Origin: Isoetes taiwanensis
Taxonomy: Eukaryota; Streptophyta; Lycopodiopsida; Isoetales; Isoetaceae
DNA: 64,000 nt
Reading direction: 5' to 3'
NCBI GenBank assembly: GCA_021234155.1
Contig: JAJEKV010000072.1
Span: 2,478,436-2,542,435, forward strand
Positions 59,468 to 64,000 of this stretch are shown here, in pieces. Numbering within the stretch: the first letter of the stretch is position 1; each line of letters begins with the position of its first letter. The notes beneath the pieces were generated by a model, which searched no databases, was not told the DNA's origin, and saw nothing but the letters and a program-made list of their open reading frames with translations. The translations under genes and the position numbers were made by a program.

Positions 59468-59827
59468 ATGCCGTCTCGTGATTCTACCTCTTATGCTTCT
59501 AGCCAGTTATCATATAACTCTTCTGCCAATTCCATCAGTCGGATTGCCTCCATTTCGCGATCAGTAATCTTAACTAACGGTGTTTATTTGTGGTGGGGTT
59601 GGGTTGAAGGACCTGTTAATGAGCTTTGGGCAACAATTTTAGATAACAGGTCTCTATTTCCAGATCAGTTTCACTGCCTTGGTGGACTGTTGATTCAAGG
59701 TGATCCTGCAGTTGTTCGACGTACCATTAGATTTCTACTCTTTGCTGATCCATCAATCCTTCCATCTCAAGCATTGGTGGTTTGCCCTTCTTGGCTTGAA
59801 AGCTCATATTGGTTAGAACTGTATTGA
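59468..59827 (+). CDS. LINE ORFb, 119 aa, paralogue of ORFa
   Basis: Starts MPSRDSTSYASSQLSYNSSA (Ser-rich), then GWVEGPVNELWATILDNRSL, FPDQF, and ends SWLESSYWLELY. The Ser-rich head plus GW/ELW/FPD body mirrors ORFa. Its TGA stop (59,825-59,827) shares its last base with the ATG of ORF1 in a TGATG overlap, an arrangement used for termination-reinitiation in compact elements. No named domain recognised. Confidence 0.5.
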   Translation: MPSRDSTSYASSQLSYNSSANSISRIASISRSVILTNGVYLWWGWVEGPVNELWATILDNRSLFPDQFHCLGGLLIQGDPAVVRRTIRFLLFADPSILPSQALVVCPSWLESSYWLELY

Positions 59828-61485
59828 TGACGATGCCAAATGAGATAACTGGGGGGCTGAAGACTATTCCATGTGTCTCTGATCTTGAAGGCCCCCCAGC
59901 TGACCCAGCAGATGATTGTGTTTCCCTGCATATTCCAGAGGTAGCAGACCGTATTCGTCGTCTCGACAAGCTTGGTCTCATTGGTAAGATCATAAGGGGA
60001 AACCCAAGCCTTCAGGAAATCACTAAGGTGCTGGAACGTGTATGTAGAGCAAGGTTTCCACCTAGGCTCTTCTGGCTTGGCAATCTATATTTCATCATAA
60101 TAGCTGCTACAGAAAGTGATGCTAACATTCTCTTTAAAAAGGGCGTGATCTCATCTATGAATGGCCAGTTCCTACTCCAAAGGTGGCGCGAGGAATTTGA
60201 TCCGTATAACCCTGATGCTTTATACTTTCCAGTCTGGGTCTCCCTTAGCAGCTTAAGGTCCGAATACTGGACAGAGAAGGCCTTCAAATCAATTGCAGTC
60301 TCTCTTGGAGAATATATCTCAATGGGTATGAGCAACAACGAGGCCCCGAGGATTTGTATATCTATGGATATCCTGAAGACCATCCCTGAGCATATTGCCT
60401 TTAATGGCTATAACGGTAAAAAGGTTCTGTTTAAGCTGCTGACTTCTGGTCTGCCACCTCCCTGTACTATGTGTGGGGCAGTGGTTCATGCTTCCACAAT
60501 TTGTGTTGTCCCAAGTGAGTCTCAGCAGGTGGTACCCGATTTAACCATCTCCAAATGAAAAGGTGTAGCTGTAACAGATTTAACCATCTCCAAAGGGAAA
60601 GGTGTAGCTGTAACAGATGATGAAGGTTACACTCTAGTCTCTGCATCCACCAAAGGTAAAGGAAAAGGTTATTCTAATGCAAGGAAAGGCCGAGGTGGCT
60701 ATAGTCTGGCCATAAAAAGTCCTGACATAAATTTGCAAGTTGGAGAATGTTCAATCACTAAAAGCAGCTTGCAGGAGGACCAGCCTAGTGAAGCTCTTGA
60801 TAGTAAGACCCATGATCCAAGTGGTCAAAAGGAAGTAGAAGAATGTGATGATGGCAACTTTAAGGTTGCAGCAGCAGCAGAGGGATCTCGAAAGGGACAC
60901 TTGATACTCCAAAGCAAGGCTCTGAATCTATCCCCAGTGGTCTCTTCCCTCCCTGGTCCAGACATTGACCTATCAGCCAATGGAGAGATGACAGGTCTGC
61001 AACAAATATCGATGCTGATACCGACCACCCAGTCAGCATTGACTGCTGCCAACTCAGCGTTGACAATCACCCAATCAGCTTTGGTGACAGCTCAGGTGGA
61101 CGTCTCTACCCCAGACATTGACACCTTGCCACAGAATGTGATGATGCATGCAGTTGCACACTCTGATACCGAAGTTGACAAGCATGTGGCTGCAGCAACA
61201 AATGTGCCACCAGCAATAGAAGTGCAGCGAAATGAGTTGATAGATGAAGTGCTACCAGCAATAGAAGTGCAGGTGGTAGATGCTCCGTGCCTCCAAAATC
61301 AGGCCCTGGAATCAGCTTTTGAAGAGGAAGGTGATGCCACTGGCCCCTTGTCCAGTGTACCAAAAAAGAAAAAGGGGAAACAACAGCAAAAGAAGGTGTC
61401 TTTTGAGCCTGGAGTAGTTGCGAAGGTTCTCCATGAACATTCTCTCGCTCTCTCTAAAATCAATCATAAGGGACGGAAAGGATGA
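59827..61485 (+). CDS. LINE ORF1: DUF4283-like region and CCHC knuckle, one internal stop
   Basis: ATG 59,827 (MTMPNEITGGLKTIP). Residues about 48-190 resemble the DUF4283 region of plant L1 ORF1 proteins: LIGKIIRGNPSLQEITKVL, then FLLQRWREEFDPYNPDALYF and FPVWVSLSSLRSEYW. A knuckle CTMCGAVVHASTIC (residues 213-226) fits C-x2-C-x4-H-x4-C. TGA at 60,556-60,558 interrupts the frame at codon 244, inside a 39 bp tandem duplication (60,538-60,576 and 60,577-60,615) whose second unit has GGG there. After it the frame is open to 61,485, acidic then ending in the basic stretch KKKKGKQQQKK. ORF1 proteins bind the element's RNA. The last 53 bp overlap ORFX. The full length would be 552 aa. Confidence 0.75.
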
Positions 61486-63400
61486 AGCATGTAATGCTTC
61501 TAGTATACCTATAGCGGGAACTTTATCCCATATGCGGCATGTATGTTTTTTCAAGCGATTGGTGGGAGTTTCATCTCTTAAAGGAGGTAAGTTTTCCCTC
61601 AGCTCCTACTCATGCTTTTACCTGAAATTATGCATCATATATAGTCTGTTAAGGTTCAAAGTATGTTTGGCCAAACCAAGTGTGACGCTAGTTACTGGAA
61701 ACCTGGGTTTTTGGCACTATGAATACAATACATATGGGGCTGGCCTATGGAATTCATCCTATAGCAGCATAAGCATGACTAAAAATACTCAAATTGCTAA
61801 TACGGCAGATAATAGGATCAGCACTGATATGGGACAGTTTATGGATGTTGGAATTGCTACAGTTCATGTGTCTTCTTTAGGTAGAAAGGCACACCAGAAG
61901 GGTAATAGAGCAGCTGGCCAGAAGGTTCGAAACATAAGAAGTGGTGGAATAGTTGAAGAATATGGGCAGAATAGTAGGATAGCCTGGGCAAACAAGAATG
62001 CAATAGTATGGGACAGGTTTTGGAATATATTTCCGTATGGTTCAGCAAATATTATAGATGCAAACGTTGTAAATGATGTTACTGCTGGAATCAATGACAT
62101 GCTGTTGTACCTTAATTTGTGTTATATTGTAACAATCAGTTCAATATGGTTTAAAAATGCCACAATGGAACCAAAGTACCCTTCTAGTTCAAACAATGGA
62201 ATATGGTTGCTCAAATTATGGTCAAAAATCTCTTGCTACAAAAAACAGCTAAAAGGCTATGGCTATGACAATTTGCTAATAATAGAGATAGGGCAATGGG
62301 ATGGTTGGTCTTTTAATATAGAGACATGGGCCACAGGAAATAAGGAACTTATATATCTAGCTATGATACCTCTAATAATTTGGAGAGGTAGTCGATTTAG
62401 TGGGTTTTATGGGGGTGGGACCTCCCCACAACATTGGCAAGAAGGGGAGCGGCTTAAACCTCTGCATTGGCAAGGAGGGGAGTGGCTTAAACCTCAACAT
62501 AATGGATGGGATATTACCCTGGTCACCTGGGAAAGGGATAGGGGCTCCTTAATTGGTTGGGGTGCAATAGGGCTAATATAGTGGCCTGGGTTGATTAACG
62601 AGTCATTCCCAATGTATAGCTTTGGGCCATGGTCAATGGGGCTGACATATGGGAATTCTAACCATTGGCATCAGTATTGGGTAATCGGCCTTATATGGCA
62701 GTTGTTGGGGAGGGGAATGCTTCCAAACATAAATTGGCAATGGTGGGTGATTATATGGAATATCATAAGGGGGGCTACGTACCTTGGTAAATTTCAAGCA
62801 TGTTGGGTTGAATCCATTGAACCCCTTTTACTCACCCATCATTACGTTGGAAATCTACTCACCCATCATTACGTTGGGAAATTACACACTCATCATTGGG
62901 TTAGCATGCTGGGGATAAAGGGAACAATGACCTTGGATGGCTTTAGTGTCACACATAACAAGACAAGAATGAGTCTACATTACAATAAGGACAAAGGTGA
63001 TTATTGGACCGATAAATGGGGAGGGGGCTTTTGCTACATGGGCCTATCTTTTGCACCACATGGTCTAACCATTTTCAAAAGTGACACTCATGGTTTACAT
63101 ATTTTATATATGGTTGCAATGAAACACCTAAGGAGTGCTAGGGATGGTGGGCCACTTATAAAACACCTAGGGAGTGCTAGGGATGGGGGGCCACCTATAT
63201 GGTTATGCGGGTGGGGAGGAACTGTACAGGTTGTACGTAAGATGATAGTGGTGTATCTTTTGTGGTTGATCTTTGTTGAGACGGGGGATCGATATGTACT
63301 GTGCCCTCTGTCAGATGGACCGATTGAGACCACTGGGGAAATACATTCCCATAAGGGGTACGTAATAGGGGATGATGATACTCAAATAGAAAAATCATGA
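61433..63400 (+). CDS. LINE ORFX: extra frame of about 655 codons between ORF1 and ORF2
   Basis: First ATG 61,433 (MNILSLSLKSI), overlapping the ORF1 end. Open to 62,578; one TAG (62,579-62,581); open again to TGA at 63,398-63,400, all in one frame. The product is rich in Trp and Gly, with patches such as NSNHWHQYWVIGLIWQLLGR and WQWWVIIWNIIRG. Three internal tandem repeats are whole-codon units in phase: 33 bp (62,432-62,497, HWQ.GE.LKP), 27 bp (62,828-62,881, LLTHHYVG) and 39 bp (63,122-63,199, KHL.SARDGGP). No domain recognised. The plus strand is G-rich here, which raises Trp/Gly, but two such long open stretches are hard to explain by composition alone. The stop overlaps the ORF2 start (ATGA). 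Confidence 0.55.
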
Positions 63401-64000
63401 AGATTATTTCGTGGAACCTTCGAGGTATCAAGGGACCCCTAAAGAGGGCTAGAGTTTTAGCAGCAATGAGATCGATGGCCTTGAGATATCCTACTTATAT
63501 GAGGAACATAGACTCCACGACTTTGAGGCCGGTTCCCTAGGTGCTGGGTAGGAAGCCAAGATATTCCTCTTTTAATTGTCTTTGCCGGGGGCACTAAAGG
63601 GGGTACGGGAACTTTATGGAAGGGTTTAACTAGTAAGTTTGCAATATCTTTGGGGACGGATGGAAGGTGGCAAGGCAGTGCAATTTGATACAAGTGGGAT
63701 TCAATGGGAAGTGATTAATATCTATGCAACAAATAAAGCTTGGAAAGAGCCATTCTATGGAAGGAAATCATGGATTGGGTGATCGGTCGGTTGCCGGTGG
63801 TTTGACTGGGTACTAGGTGGTGACCTCAATATGGCCGGATGTTTGGGATCAAAAGATTGGCTTGCATAGAAACCTCTTGGGGAGGAGCGGCGGCATGGGA
63901 TTCCCTTCTCAACAATTGTGGCCGTTCTCCTCCCACCATCGAATACTCCCTATTCATGGTCTAATAAACAAAAAGGAATGGGCGAGTTTTCATGCGCTAG
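63397..64000 (+). CDS. LINE ORF2 start: AP-type endonuclease (partial, frameshifted)
   Basis: ATG 63,397 in an ATGA overlap with the preceding stop. MKIISWNLRGIKGPLKRARV is the standard L1 endonuclease N-terminus. In this frame a stop follows at about 63,538, but shifted frames continue the domain: EEHRLHDFEAGSLGAG (the catalytic Glu region, about 63,495-63,545) and GGDLNM (about 63,817-63,835, matching the GDFN box). At least two frameshifts and a stop lie within 600 bp, so the copy is not functional as read unless some of these are sequence errors. RT and C-terminus lie beyond the window. Confidence 0.82.

Larger units (their letters stand above)
58500..64000 (+). mobile_element. Multi-ORF L1-type LINE, runs off the window
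   Basis: An element on the plus strand with ORFa (59,095), ORFb (59,468), ORF1 (59,827), ORFX (61,433) and ORF2 (63,397). The 5' region has a 22 bp-period duplication of CTGCTACAGTGATCCGGAA (58,533 and 58,555) and a C6-GGA-G9 patch near 58,655. The exact start is undefined, somewhere after the A-run at 58,401. The organisation differs from the usual two-ORF plant L1. The right end is outside the window. Confidence 0.7.

Noticed and set aside
1-64000. tRNA, rRNA or organellar gene insertions
   Set aside because: I looked for recognisable tRNA arms, rRNA cores and plastid or mitochondrial coding sequence and saw none; a covariance-model scan would be needed to exclude degenerate copies.

Overview
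The window looks like nuclear DNA of a land plant. It holds one clearly intact host gene, a plant-type PDX1 (vitamin B6 synthase, 8,224-9,150), in a sea of LINEs, LTR-element fossils, Helitron ends, a Mutator-like MITE and satellites. Repeat density, a WRKY IId exon fragment and a CrRLK1L (FERONIA-like) kinase fragment fit a large plant genome. A fern or other non-flowering plant is possible, but the sequence does not prove the lineage.

Layout. 1-3.6 kb: GC-richer unassigned DNA with a broken Q-rich reading region on the minus strand. 3.6-4.85 kb: a degenerate GAATCT satellite with a 10-11 bp period. 5.0-6.9 kb: 3' part of a LINE, split by a 728 bp MULE-type MITE with a perfect 9 bp target duplication. 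7.7 kb: a tiny 5'-truncated LINE. 8.2-9.15 kb: PDX1. 9.7-10.4 kb: a foldback element. 12.06-16.19 kb: an LTR-element fossil with very long LTRs and almost no interior. 16.2-17.8 kb: an L1-type LINE with a second LINE 3' end nested in it. 17.8-24.8 kb: a tract with a Helitron 3' terminus at each edge, facing opposite ways, and full of short direct and tandem duplications.

The largest structure is a head-to-tail duplication of about 14.3 kb: copy A 23,692-38,050, copy B 38,052-52,362. Each copy carries a Helitron end, an unrecognised 181-205 aa reading frame, a FERONIA-like kinase fragment, a WRKY IId exon fragment, a tail-only LINE insertion and a LINE interrupted by an LTR. The right breakpoint lies inside that LTR. 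The copies are a mosaic of identical blocks, blocks with about 8-10% ordinary divergence, and blocks whose differences fall on CTG/CAG trinucleotides. The last class looks like base-calling damage at CHG-methylated sites.

After the duplication come the rest of a solo LTR (51,959-53,615), the remainder of the LINE it hit, a broken Ty3-type pol fossil (about 55.1-57.1 kb, minus), an L1 3' end with poly(A), and from about 58.5 kb to the window end an unusual multi-ORF L1-type LINE. That LINE has two related small ORFs in tandem, an ORF1 with a DUF4283-like region and CCHC knuckle, an extra reading frame of about 655 codons, and the ORF2 endonuclease start. Several junctions are stop-start couplings (TGA-4 nt-ATG, TGATG, ATGA). 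This LINE is the best candidate for something undescribed.
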